Assembly: GCF_012034175.1 (NCBI RefSeq)
Contig: NZ_JAATEJ010000010.1
Span: forward strand, 1-64,000
Origin: Actinacidiphila epipremni
Lineage (GTDB): Bacteria; Actinomycetota; Actinomycetes; Streptomycetales; Streptomycetaceae
Direction: 5' to 3'
DNA length: 64,000 nt
Shown piece after piece: positions 7,623 to 16,888 of this stretch (positions are counted from its first letter, which is position 1; every line of letters begins with the position of its first letter). The notes beneath the pieces are model-generated. The model saw only the letters and a list, made by a program, of their open reading frames with translations. It searched no databases and was not told the origin of the DNA. The translations under genes were made by a program, and so were the position numbers.

Positions 7623-10600
7623 TCAGCGGGCCGTGAAGACGGCCACCGTGCGGGGTGGGACGGTGAACGTACCGGTCGAGCGGCTGTACGTGGAGCTCTT
7701 CACGACCGGGTCCGTGCCATCCGCCTGCACAGGGTGCAGAGCGTACGCCGTCCCGGCGAGTGAGCCCACGCGCTGGGACTGCTTCTGCGGTGTCGCGTTG
7801 AAGACGACCACCAGATCTCCCGCCCTCATCGTGATGACGCCCGGCGTCTCGTGCGTCCCGGACAGCGGGAAGGAGACCTCCTGCTGCACCTGCGCGGCCG
7901 TCGTGAGGTGGAAGGCGGGCTCGGCGGTGCGGATCCGCAGCAGGTCCTGGTAGGCCGCGGACGCCGCGGTGATCTGCGCGCAGCCGGGGACGGCCGCCGG
8001 GTCGGTCAGCAACGGCGTGGCGTAAGGCCACTTGTCCTCGTTGTCGGCGGCCGGCGGCAACCCCCGCCCCATACCGTTGCCTTGGCCGCAGCTCCAGTGG
8101 ATCGCGTTGAACCAGTCCCCGGAGTCGAACGAATTGCGGTCCAGCGACTTGGAGCGCAGCAGGTCCGAGCCGGCCTGGTAGAGCGCCGGGCCCTGGGAGA
8201 GCGCCGCGGTCGCCTCGGCGATGACCTGCATACGGGCCCGGTCCGCGGCCGACGTGCCGGCCGGCAGCTTGTAGGCCAGCGCGTCGTAGAGGGACTCGTT
8301 GTCGTGCGCGTCGGCGTACGCGAGCGCGTCACCGGGCGCGTCGGCGTATCCGGCGGGCGCCCCGTTGTAGTCGATCTCCGCCCCGGTGACCTGCTTGCCC
8401 TCGGAGTCGGTGAAGCCGAACTGCCGCAGGTTGCCGGTGAGTCCGACCTTGATGAGGTCCTGGTAGTGCAGCAGCCGCGCCTTCTGCTCCGCCGGACTGC
8501 CGTTGGCCGTGGACGAGTTGGGGTCGGTGTAGAGCCCGGAGGCGAAGCCCTGCACGCCGGGGTCGGCGTCGAAGGGGCTGCCGCCGCGCACGGCGTCCCG
8601 CGCCCGGTCGGAGAACGTCGCGATCCCGGTGCCCGCCATGTTCGCCTGCGTGGCCTGCACGAACCGCGCGTTGTCGGCGACCTCGCCGAAGTTCCAGCCC
8701 TCCCCGTAGAGAATGATCTTCTTGCCGTCCACGCCGTCCTTGGCGGGCGTCAGCGCGTCGAGCGCCTTGCGGACGGCGAGGATGTTGGCCTTGGGGTGGT
8801 GGCCCATGAGGTCAAAACGGAAGCCGTCGACCTTGTACTCCTTGGCCCAGGTGACGATCGAGTCCACCACGAGCTTGCCCATCATCGCGTTCTCCGGCGC
8901 GGTCCCGGCGCAGCAGGTGGACGTGGCCACCGAGCTGTCCGGCATGAGCCGCTGGTAGTAGCCGGGCACGATCTTGTCGAGCACGGACGTGTCGGCCTGG
9001 CCGCTGGCCGAGGTGTGGTTGTAGACGACGTCCATCACCACCCGCAGCCCGGCCCCGTTGAGCCCCTGCACCATCTGCCGGAATTCGGTCGTACGGCTCG
9101 CCCCGTCCGGATTCTTCGCGTAGGAGCCCTCGGGCACGGTGAAGTGGTACGGGTCGTAGCCCCAGTTGTACGCGTCGGTCGCCTGCTGGGCGGTGACGCA
9201 CGCCTGTTGCTGCTCGCTCGCCGGCCCGTACGAGGCCAGGTCGCAGTCGGGGGTGGTCTGGTCGGCGGTGCGCTCGGGCACGGTCGCGAAGTCGAACACG
9301 GGCAGCAGGTGCACGTAGTTGACGCCGGCCTTCGCGAGGTCGCGCAGATGCGTCATGCCGGCCGACGAGGTGTCGGTGAAGGCCGCGTACTTCCCGCGGT
9401 CGGCGGCCGGCACGGTGGTGTCGGCGACGGAGAAGTCCCGGACGTGCAGCTCCTGGATCTCGGCCTGGCTCATCGGCACGGCGGCGGGCTTGTGCTCGGT
9501 GGCCCAGCCCTTGGGGGCGAGCTTCGGGTCGTCGAGGTCCACCAGCAGGCTCTGCTTCGAGTCCGCCGTGAGCGCGACCGAATACGGGTCGGTGACCTTG
9601 TTGACGACGAGCTTCTGCACGCTCGGCGCCCACACCGTCACGTCGTACAGATACGCCTTGCCCGTCCAGGACTTGGGCCCGCGCACCGACCACACCCCGC
9701 TCGCGGGGTCCTCGCGCATCGCTACGGTCTTCCCGCCGATCCCGACCGCGACGCTGTGCGCGGTGGGCGCCCACACCGACAGGCTCGGCGTGCCGTGGGC
9801 GTCGAACACCGGGCCCAGGGTGGCGTGTTGGGCGGCGCCGGCGTAGAGGTCGTCGAGGACGCCTTGCGTCTGCACGCCCGTCGCGGCCAACAGCGCGCCG
9901 GAGGCGGCCCGTTGGGTGGCGATGAGCTGTCCGCGCAGCGCGTCGCGCACCCGCCCGCGGTCGCGCGGGTCCACGGTGAAGGCCGAATAGCCCTTCAGCT
10001 GCGGGAATTTCGCGAGCTGCGCGGCGGTGAGCCCACCGGCGACCTTCTGCAGCCGCAGCCAGCGGCCCTCGCCGGACAGCGCCCCGTCCTGGACGGTGAT
10101 GCCGCCGTCGGCGGAGTAGACGAGCTGCTGCGAGGCGGCGGGCGCGGAGGTCTGCCAGGCGACGGTGTCCCGGTCGATCCACTGGGCCTGCGCCTTGCCC
10201 AGGTCCAGGTCGGCGCCGCCGCCCTGGGGCTGCGGCAGCAGGTAGGCGGGCGTGCCGTCGAGCAGCCACGCCTCGTGCCCGGTGCCGGTGAGGTCGAGGG
10301 ACTGGTCGCTGGGCAGGTCCTTGGTGTCGCCGTTGTGGAGGATGTAGCTCAGCGATGTGGCGCCCGCGGCGAGCGGCACCTCGAAGACGGCCCCGTAGGA
10401 GTCGATGCGGGTGGGCTGGAGCGGCGCGGTCCAGTCGGTGGGGTTCGCGGCGCCGGTCCACACGTGCAGGCCCCAGCCGGCGTAATTCCCGTCCGCCCGG
10501 TGGTAGTGCAGGACGGCCTTCGAGGTGTCCTGCGGCGGGTAGGCGCCGTCCGGCGGGCTGGTCGCGACGGCCGCGCTGCCCTGGCCGACCCACACCTCGG

Positions 10601-13079
10601 CGCTCACGCCGAGGTCGATCGTGCGGTCGCCGTCGGTGTCCTTGACGCCGTCCTTGTCGACCACGATGAAGCCGACGCTGGAGGCGCCCGGCGTGAGCTT
10701 GACGTAGGCGAAGGCGCCGTAGGCGTCCCGCCCGGTGAAGGGGTGGCCGGCCGGCCAGGTGGTGGCCTCGCCGTCGGCGATGTCGCCCCAGGCGTAGAGG
10801 TTCCAATCGGCGTAGTCCGCATCGGACCGCTGGTAGTGCACGATCGCGTAGTCGTGGCTGACCGCGGTGGGCGGCGCGGTCACCGGTGTGGCGCCGGTGA
10901 CGGTCGCGGCGGTCGCGGCGGAGGTGTGCCCGGCGGCGTCCACGACGACGGCCTTGTAGCGCACCGGGGTGCCCGCGGCCGTCTTCGGGTCGATCACCTG
11001 CGTGACCTTGTACGGGGCGTGGTCGGCCGAACCGAGCACCTTCCAGGGCGCGTTGCCGACCTGCGCGGCGAAGACGACCCGGTTCAGGCCGCCGCCGGTG
11101 ACGTCGGCGGCGAGCTCGACCGTGCCGGTGGCGCCGGCGGCGGGCGCGGTGAGCGCCAGGTGCGCGGCGGCGGAGGGCTTGGCGAGCGGCCCGGCGGCGT
11201 GCAGCACCACGGACTGGAGCGGCGGCACGGTGAGCACCAGGGTGCCGCCGGAGCCGGCGGTGGAGGTGCCGGTGGTGCCGTAGATCGCGGTGTAGCGGGC
11301 GCCCGCGGTGTTGCCGGTGGGCACGGTCACGGTCTGGGCGCTGGTGGAGTTGTTGACGGCCACCAGGTAGTCGTCGCGGCTCGCGGCGTCGGTGCGCGAG
11401 TAGGCGTAGACGCCCGGGCCGTCGCCGGCGGAGACGTAGCGCTCGGTCTGGACGCCGTCGCGCAGCGCCGGGTGGTCCTTGGTGAGCTTGGACAGCGCGG
11501 CGATCGCCCGGTAGAGCGGGTGGCCGGGGTCGTAGGCGTCGGCGGCGGCGGTGCGGTCGGTGCCGATCTCGTCGTCGTCGAGGTAGTCGGCGACCTGGGA
11601 GGCGAACATCGTCTGCCGGGCGTTCTTGTCGCCGCCGGGGGCGCCGGTGAAGCCCTGCTCGTCGCCGTAGTAGACGACCGGGTTGCCGCGGCCGAGGAAC
11701 ATCACCTGGTTGGCGAGCTCGTCGCGCTTGAGCAGTTCGGCGTCGCTCGCGCCGGGGTTGTCCTGGGCGAGGAAGCTGCCGATGCGGCCCATGTCGTGGT
11801 TGCCGAGGAAGGTGACCTCCTCGTACGCGTTGGCCTTGTCGGTGGTGTAGCGGTAGTCCTGCCCGTAGACGGCGGCGAGCTTGCCGGGCGCGGCGCCCTG
11901 CGAGGCGTAGGCGCGGGCGGCGTCCTGGAAGGGGAAGTCGAGCGTCGCGTCGAGCCGGCCCTGCGTGACGTAGGGGGAGGTGACGGCGGGGTCGGCGTCG
12001 TAGGTCTCGCCGAACAGGAAGAAGTTCTTGCGGCCGTGCTGGGCGGCGTAGGCGTCCAGGGCGGTCGCCCACTGCGTCCAGAACGGCATGTCGACGTTCT
12101 TGACGGTGTCGATGCGGAAGCCGTCGACGGCGAAGTCGCGCACCCACTTCTCGTAGATCTGCTCCATGCCGTGCACGACCTCGGGCCGCTGGGTCCACAG
12201 GTCGTCCAGGCCGGAGAAGTCGCCCTGGTCGGCGCTCTCGCCGGCGAAGGTGGAGTCCCCGCGGTTGTGGTACATCGTGGGGTCGTTGAGCCAGTCGGGC
12301 ACCTTGGTGTGCTGCTCGCCGGCCGGCACGGTGGGGGTGCGCGGGAAGGACGCGGTGGTGACCTTGGGGAAGGGTGCCGACCCGGCGGCGTAGGTGTCGT
12401 CGTCGAAGGGGGTGCCGTCGGCGGACAGGTACGGGAAGGCGCCCTTGGACAGGTAGCTGCTGGTGGTGTCGGTGGTGCCGATGACGTCGGCGGTGTGGTT
12501 GGTGATGACGTCGAAGAAGACCTTCATGCCCTTGGCGTGGGCGGCGGAGATGAGCTTCCTGAGGTCGTCGTTGGTGCCGAAGTGCGGGTCCACCTGGGTG
12601 AAGTCGGTGATCCAGTACCCGTGGTAGCCGGCCGACACATCGCTGCCAGTTCCCTGCACGGGCTGGTTCTTGAAGATCGGCGCCATCCATATCGCGGTGG
12701 TGCCGAGCCCCTTGATGTAGTCCAGCTTCTGCGTCAGGCCCTTGAGGTCGCCGCCCTGGTAGAAGCCCTTGTCGGTGGGGTCGTAGCCGGTGGCCAGCCG
12801 GCTCCCGGTCAGGCCGCCGCGGTCGTTGGACGGGTCGCCGTTCGCGAAGCGGTCGGGCATCACGAAGTAGAACTGCTCGCGCGTGTCGTCGTGCCGGGCG
12901 GCCTGCCCGGCCAGCGTCCGGTCGGAGGGCGGCGCGGGCGGCGGCGGGGTGCCGTGCGCGTAGGCGGGCGCGGCGAGGGGTACGAGTGCGGCCAGCGCCG
13001 TGAGGGCGGTGAGCGCGGCGCGGCGCCGCAGCCGGCGGCGTCGGGGGCGGTACGCGGGCAGCCTGAACTCCAGGGCCAC
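7623..13079 (-). CDS. pulA: Secreted bifunctional alpha-amylase/pullulanase
   Basis: The protein has 1818 residues and a Sec signal peptide (basic RRRRLRRR, hydrophobic core, AYA cleavage region near residue 40). The first GH13 domain (about 60-560) has the catalytic set DGFRID (near 320), GETYD (near 358) and NHD (near 427). Two pullulanase-associated carbohydrate-binding repeats lie near 745-950 (HYQRSDADYADW and HYHRADGNYAGW). A CBM48-like module (SLSVWAPTAHSVAV, near 1098) leads into a second GH13 domain with the pullulanase signature YNWGYDPYHF (near 1305), DGFRFD, GEGWNFG and AHDNES. It should cut both alpha-1,4 and alpha-1,6 bonds of starch outside the cell. GTG at 13079 has AAGGAG eight bases upstream. 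MalR boxes upstream link it to the divergent malEFG. Confidence 0.93.
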   Translation of the reverse strand: MALEFRLPAYRPRRRRLRRRAALTALTALAALVPLAAPAYAHGTPPPPAPPSDRTLAGQAARHDDTREQFYFVMPDRFANGDPSNDRGGLTGSRLATGYDPTDKGFYQGGDLKGLTQKLDYIKGLGTTAIWMAPIFKNQPVQGTGSDVSAGYHGYWITDFTQVDPHFGTNDDLRKLISAAHAKGMKVFFDVITNHTADVIGTTDTTSSYLSKGAFPYLSADGTPFDDDTYAAGSAPFPKVTTASFPRTPTVPAGEQHTKVPDWLNDPTMYHNRGDSTFAGESADQGDFSGLDDLWTQRPEVVHGMEQIYEKWVRDFAVDGFRIDTVKNVDMPFWTQWATALDAYAAQHGRKNFFLFGETYDADPAVTSPYVTQGRLDATLDFPFQDAARAYASQGAAPGKLAAVYGQDYRYTTDKANAYEEVTFLGNHDMGRIGSFLAQDNPGASDAELLKRDELANQVMFLGRGNPVVYYGDEQGFTGAPGGDKNARQTMFASQVADYLDDDEIGTDRTAAADAYDPGHPLYRAIAALSKLTKDHPALRDGVQTERYVSAGDGPGVYAYSRTDAASRDDYLVAVNNSTSAQTVTVPTGNTAGARYTAIYGTTGTSTAGSGGTLVLTVPPLQSVVLHAAGPLAKPSAAAHLALTAPAAGATGTVELAADVTGGGLNRVVFAAQVGNAPWKVLGSADHAPYKVTQVIDPKTAAGTPVRYKAVVVDAAGHTSAATAATVTGATPVTAPPTAVSHDYAIVHYQRSDADYADWNLYAWGDIADGEATTWPAGHPFTGRDAYGAFAYVKLTPGASSVGFIVVDKDGVKDTDGDRTIDLGVSAEVWVGQGSAAVATSPPDGAYPPQDTSKAVLHYHRADGNYAGWGLHVWTGAANPTDWTAPLQPTRIDSYGAVFEVPLAAGATSLSYILHNGDTKDLPSDQSLDLTGTGHEAWLLDGTPAYLLPQPQGGGADLDLGKAQAQWIDRDTVAWQTSAPAASQQLVYSADGGITVQDGALSGEGRWLRLQKVAGGLTAAQLAKFPQLKGYSAFTVDPRDRGRVRDALRGQLIATQRAASGALLAATGVQTQGVLDDLYAGAAQHATLGPVFDAHGTPSLSVWAPTAHSVAVGIGGKTVAMREDPASGVWSVRGPKSWTGKAYLYDVTVWAPSVQKLVVNKVTDPYSVALTADSKQSLLVDLDDPKLAPKGWATEHKPAAVPMSQAEIQELHVRDFSVADTTVPAADRGKYAAFTDTSSAGMTHLRDLAKAGVNYVHLLPVFDFATVPERTADQTTPDCDLASYGPASEQQQACVTAQQATDAYNWGYDPYHFTVPEGSYAKNPDGASRTTEFRQMVQGLNGAGLRVVMDVVYNHTSASGQADTSVLDKIVPGYYQRLMPDSSVATSTCCAGTAPENAMMGKLVVDSIVTWAKEYKVDGFRFDLMGHHPKANILAVRKALDALTPAKDGVDGKKIILYGEGWNFGEVADNARFVQATQANMAGTGIATFSDRARDAVRGGSPFDADPGVQGFASGLYTDPNSSTANGSPAEQKARLLHYQDLIKVGLTGNLRQFGFTDSEGKQVTGAEIDYNGAPAGYADAPGDALAYADAHDNESLYDALAYKLPAGTSAADRARMQVIAEATAALSQGPALYQAGSDLLRSKSLDRNSFDSGDWFNAIHWSCGQGNGMGRGLPPAADNEDKWPYATPLLTDPAAVPGCAQITAASAAYQDLLRIRTAEPAFHLTTAAQVQQEVSFPLSGTHETPGVITMRAGDLVVVFNATPQKQSQRVGSLAGTAYALHPVQADGTDPVVKSSTYSRSTGTFTVPPRTVAVFTAR

Positions 13080-13180
13080 GGGCGGTTCTCCTTGCTGGGG
13101 ACAGCCTCCGCGGCCGGGTCCACGCGCATGAACCGGTCGCCACTGCGGCGTCGGTGCCGAAGCTGTCCGGGACCGTATCC

Positions 13181-13301
13181 CTGCAAGGGCGGTTGCAGCA
13201 AGAGTCTGCAACGACTTCCCGCCCGCAGGCGGACGCGCGGGCGACACGCGCTGGTCACGGCGGTGTCACGGACGGGGGATCTTGCAGAAAGTTTCTTGCA
13301 G
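13181..13301. promoter_or_regulatory. MalR operator cluster between pulA and malE
   Basis: The 347-bp divergent region carries repeated CTTGCAG-type boxes known as MalR targets in Streptomyces. Near pulA are CTGCAAG (13181-13187), GTTGCAG (13192-13198) and CTGCAAC (13206-13212), making CTGCAA-N6-TTGCAG and TTGCAG-N7-CTGCAA inverted pairs. Near malE are two perfect direct copies, CTTGCAG at 13281-13287 and 13295-13301, 14 bases apart. MalR, encoded downstream, would repress both directions in the absence of maltodextrin. Confidence 0.85.
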
Positions 13302-13426
13302 CCTCTTTCGCAAACCATTTCAACGCTGTTACGGTCCTCCCCAGCCCGACGGCCCGCAGGGACGACAGCGGCCGGCACCCAGCCTGGCCAGGGCGAACGG
13401 GCACTTCCCTCATCAAGGAGTCAGGT

Positions 13427-14728
13427 ATGCGACGCGGCATATCCGCCGTGGCGATGGCCGCGGCCATCGTTCTCGGGGTCACCGCCTGTGGCGGCAGTGG
13501 TAGCGACGACACGAGCGACAAGGGGGCAGCCGCCAAGGACCCGGCGGCGGTCTCCGGGACGATCACCTACTGGGACACCTCCGACGCCAAGAACGAGGCC
13601 CCGACCTACCAGGCCCTCATCAAGGACTTCGAGGCGAAGTACCCCAAGATCAAGGTCAACTACCAGAACGTCGACTTCGGCACGGTGGAGCAGAAGTTCA
13701 AGGCGGCGGCGCAGAGCGGCAAGGGCGCGCCCGACGTGATCCGTACCGACGTCGGCCTGATCCCGGAGTACGCCTCGCTGCACTACATCGCCCCGCTGGA
13801 CGGCACCGCGGCGCTCAGCGACACCCAGGACTTCCTCGCCGGGCCGATGAACACCACCAAGTACGAGGGCAAGACGTACGGTGTGCCGTCGGTGACCGAC
13901 ACCCTCGGCCTGCTCTACAACAAGGACATCTTCGCCAAGGCCGGTATCACCGCCCCGCCCACCACGTGGGACGAGCTGATCGCCGACTCCGCGACGATCA
14001 AGGCGAAGGTGCCGGGCGTCGCCGGCACGTACGTCAACCCCGACTCGTACTTCCTCTTCCCGGTGCTGTTCGGCGAGGGCGCCGACCTCGCCGACCCGGC
14101 GGGCAAGAAGGTCACGATCAACTCGCCGGAGGCCGTCAAGGCGGTCACCGAGGCGAAGAAGATCTACGACACGTCCTCGCTGAAGATCGACTTCGCGAGC
14201 GCGTACGACAACATGCAGACCTCGTTCAAGACCGGCAAGGTCGCCATGCTCATCCAGGGCCCGTGGTCGGTCGGCGACGACCTGACCGGCTCGGCCTTCC
14301 AGGGCAAGGAGTCCAACCTCGGTTACGCGCCCGTCCCGGCCGGCTCCACCGGCAAGGCGCAGGCGCCGACCGGCGGCCATGACCTCGCGGTCTACCAGGG
14401 CTCGAAGAACCTCGACGCGTCCTACCTGTTCACGCAGTTCATGACGTCCTCGGCGAGCCAGCAGACGATCGCCGGCAAGAACGGCACGCTGCCGACCCGG
14501 ACGTCGGCCTACACCCCCGAGGTGCTGAAGAACCAGACGATCGCGGGCTTCAAGCCGATCATGGACACCGCCCGGCCGCGCGTGGCGCTGCCGCAGGTGG
14601 GCAGCCTGTTCACGCCGCTGCAGCAGGAGTACATCAAGATCCTCCAGGGCAAGTCGTCGGTCCAGGACGGCCTGGACGCCGCCGCCAAGGAGTTCGGCAA
14701 GCTGCTGCCGGGCTACACCGTGCAGTAG
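13427..14728 (+). CDS. malE: Maltose/maltodextrin ABC transporter substrate-binding lipoprotein
   Basis: A 433-residue extracellular binding protein. The signal peptide ends in lipobox VTAC with the lipidated cysteine near residue 21. The mature part begins with the usual Gly/Ser/Asp-rich tether, then VSGTITYWDTSDA, the standard opening of family 1 sugar-binding proteins. AAGGAG sits six bases before the ATG. It is the first gene of malEFG and lies under the MalR boxes. A large hairpin after its stop probably lets it be made in excess over the two permeases. The ATPase is not encoded here; Streptomyces sugar importers commonly share the MsiK ATPase, which fits its absence. Confidence 0.95.
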   Translation: MRRGISAVAMAAAIVLGVTACGGSGSDDTSDKGAAAKDPAAVSGTITYWDTSDAKNEAPTYQALIKDFEAKYPKIKVNYQNVDFGTVEQKFKAAAQSGKGAPDVIRTDVGLIPEYASLHYIAPLDGTAALSDTQDFLAGPMNTTKYEGKTYGVPSVTDTLGLLYNKDIFAKAGITAPPTTWDELIADSATIKAKVPGVAGTYVNPDSYFLFPVLFGEGADLADPAGKKVTINSPEAVKAVTEAKKIYDTSSLKIDFASAYDNMQTSFKTGKVAMLIQGPWSVGDDLTGSAFQGKESNLGYAPVPAGSTGKAQAPTGGHDLAVYQGSKNLDASYLFTQFMTSSASQQTIAGKNGTLPTRTSAYTPEVLKNQTIAGFKPIMDTARPRVALPQVGSLFTPLQQEYIKILQGKSSVQDGLDAAAKEFGKLLPGYTVQ

Positions 14729-14743
14729 CCGGCCGCACAGGTT

Positions 14744-14814
14744 CCGGACCGGCCGGCCGGGGCCCCGCCTCCCGCAGGGAGCACGGGGCCCACGCGCCCG
14801 GCCGGCCGGTCCGG
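14744..14814 (+). terminator. Attenuating stem-loop between malE and malF
   Basis: Perfect 18-base arms lie at 14744-14761 and 14797-14814, with a further inner pairing of GCCCC and GGGGC. The hairpin sits 15 bases after the malE stop inside an otherwise continuous operon. It therefore probably acts as a partial terminator or 3' stabiliser that raises malE mRNA over malFG. Confidence 0.7.
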
Positions 14815-14898
14815 TCAGGCCCCTCCCCCCCCCATCCCGCTGTCCCCCGTCCCGCCCGCCCCGCCCGTAGCACCCACCGCCGACAGAGCCGAGGAGCG

Positions 14899-15897
14899 AT
14901 GACCACCGCCACCATGGACGACCCCGCCGCGGGTACGGCCGCCCGCCCGCCGCGCGAGCCGCGGCCCGGCCTCATGACGTCGATCAGGCGTTCCTGGGAC
15001 CGGTACTGGTACGCCTGGGCGATGATCGCCCCGGTCGTGATCGTGCTCGCCGTCCTGGTGTTCTATCCGCTCGGCTACGGCGCCTACCTGTCGCTGACCA
15101 ACGCCAACGAGACCAATGTCGCCAAGGACATCGGCCCGGTCCACATCGGCGCCACCTACCACTGGGTGGGCCTGCACAACTACTGGCAGGTGCTGTCCGG
15201 CAGGGACGGCGACTTCTACCCGCGCCTGGAGTGGACGCTGGTGTGGACGGTCGCATGCGTGGCGATCACCTACTCCATCGGCCTGGGCATGGCGATGCTG
15301 CTCAACCGCAAGGTGAAGTTCCGGCTGTTCTACCGGCTGTGCCTGATCATGCCGTGGGCGGTGCCGGCCTTCATCGGGGTGTTCGCCTGGCGGCTGATGC
15401 TCAACTCGCAGTACGGCGTCTTCAACGACATCATCACCAGCGTCGGGCTGCCCGCGCAGGACTGGCTCGGCTCGCCGCTGTCGCAGAAGATCGCGGTGAT
15501 CATGGTGAACATCTGGGTCGGCGTGCCCTTCATGATGGTCGCCCTGCTCGGCGGCCTGCAGTCGATACCCGGAGAGCTCTACGAGGCCGCCGAGATGGAC
15601 GGCGCCTCGCCGCGGCAGCGGTTCTGGAACGTCACCGTCCCCGGGCTGCGCCCGGTGACCAGCACCGTCGTCCTGCTCAGCACGGTGTGGACGTTCAACA
15701 TGTTCGCGATCATCTACCTGCTGCTGGGCAACAACACCACCGGCGACACGGACATCCTGGTGACGTACGCCTACGAGAAGGCGTTCACCGGAGTGTCCGA
15801 TTATTCCGCGGCAGCCACCTACGGAATCGTCATCCTCCTCATCCTCGTGGCCTTCTCCACCTTCTACCGCCGCCAGTTGAAGCCCGAGCAGGCCTAG
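14899..15897 (+). CDS. malF: Maltose ABC transporter permease MalF
   Basis: A 332-residue inner-membrane permease with about six predicted spans; the first is AMIAPVVIVLAVLVFYPLG near residues 41-60. The cytoplasmic EAA loop contacting the ATPase is present as YEAAEMDGASPRQRFWNVTVP near residues 231-251. It lacks the large periplasmic P2 loop of E. coli MalF, as is normal for Gram-positive homologues. GAGGAG precedes the ATG at good spacing. It is followed by malG after 13 bases. Function: maltodextrin translocation together with MalG and a shared ATPase. Confidence 0.94.
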   Translation: MTTATMDDPAAGTAARPPREPRPGLMTSIRRSWDRYWYAWAMIAPVVIVLAVLVFYPLGYGAYLSLTNANETNVAKDIGPVHIGATYHWVGLHNYWQVLSGRDGDFYPRLEWTLVWTVACVAITYSIGLGMAMLLNRKVKFRLFYRLCLIMPWAVPAFIGVFAWRLMLNSQYGVFNDIITSVGLPAQDWLGSPLSQKIAVIMVNIWVGVPFMMVALLGGLQSIPGELYEAAEMDGASPRQRFWNVTVPGLRPVTSTVVLLSTVWTFNMFAIIYLLLGNNTTGDTDILVTYAYEKAFTGVSDYSAAATYGIVILLILVAFSTFYRRQLKPEQA

Positions 15898-15910
15898 GAG
15901 CCGGATCACC

Positions 15911-16768
15911 ATGACCGCCACCACCCCCCTCAAATACCGCGGGCGCGGCGAGCGCAGCCGCGGCGCGTCGCTGGCGCTGCACGGCACGCTCATCGTCGCG
16001 AGCGTCATCGCCGTCTTCCCCGTGCTGTGGATCCTGTTCATCTCGCTCGGCCCCAGCTCCGCCTGGCAGCAGCCGCACGAGGTGCTGCACCACCTGGGCC
16101 TGTCCAACTACCGCTTCGTGCTGCTGCACTCGGACTTCCCGAAGTGGTTCCGCAACTCGCTGATCGTGGCCGGCGCCACCACCGTGCTCGGTGTGCTGGT
16201 CTCGGCGAGCGCCGGCTACGCGATCTCCCGGATGCGCTTCCCCGGGCACCGGACGCTGATGTGGACCTTCCTGGTCACGCAGATGTTCCCGATGGCGGTA
16301 CTGATCGTGCCGCTGTACAACCTGCTGGCGCAGCTGGACCTCATCGACACCTACCTGGGCCTGATCCTGGTCTACTGCACCATCGCGGTGCCGTTCTGCG
16401 CCTGGATGCTCAAGGGCTACTTCGACACCATCCCGCGGGACATCGACGAGGCCGGCCGGGTCGACGGGCTCACCCCGTTCGGCACGTTCTGGCGGCTGAT
16501 CGTGCCGCTGGCCCGCCCGGGACTGGCCGTCACCGCCTTCTACAGCTTCCTGACCGCCTGGGGCGAAGTGGCGTACGCGGCGCAGTTCATGAGCAGCGAC
16601 CACTCCACGCTGGCGGCCGGCATCCGCACCTTCGCCTCCGACCAGCGCGCCGACTGGGGCAGCATGACGGCCGCCTCGGTGCTGATCGCGATACCCGCGT
16701 CCCTCGTCTTCCTGCTCGTCCAGCGCCACCTGGTGACCGGCCTGACGGCCGGCGGCACCAAGGGCTGA
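15911..16768 (+). CDS. malG: Maltose ABC transporter permease MalG
   Basis: A 285-residue permease with six predicted membrane segments. The MalG-type EAA loop is visible as IDEAGRVDGLTPFGTFW near residue 178. Partner of MalF in the maltodextrin importer. The preceding GGAGCC lies within spacing of the ATG at 15911, 13 bases after malF. The gap to aglA downstream is 120 bases with no strong terminator, so aglA may be read from the same transcript. Confidence 0.94.
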   Translation: MTATTPLKYRGRGERSRGASLALHGTLIVASVIAVFPVLWILFISLGPSSAWQQPHEVLHHLGLSNYRFVLLHSDFPKWFRNSLIVAGATTVLGVLVSASAGYAISRMRFPGHRTLMWTFLVTQMFPMAVLIVPLYNLLAQLDLIDTYLGLILVYCTIAVPFCAWMLKGYFDTIPRDIDEAGRVDGLTPFGTFWRLIVPLARPGLAVTAFYSFLTAWGEVAYAAQFMSSDHSTLAAGIRTFASDQRADWGSMTAASVLIAIPASLVFLLVQRHLVTGLTAGGTKG

Positions 16769-16888
16769 CGCCCGCGGGGCCGTGCGCCCCGACCCGTACT
16801 CCCCACGCACCCGGAACCGCACAGACGTCCGCTCCGCACCGGCCGACCGCCGGGAGCAGGACCGGACCCGCACCCGACAAGGGAATCC

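Noticed and set aside
7851..13739. Very long open frame antisense to the amylase-pullulanase gene (similar ones lie antisense to aglA at 15839-18868, glnE at 20978-24157 and dhaM-GMC at 34688-38833)
   Set aside because: These are products of extreme GC bias. Their translations are Arg/Gly/Val-rich without domains, while the opposite strand carries complete recognised proteins.
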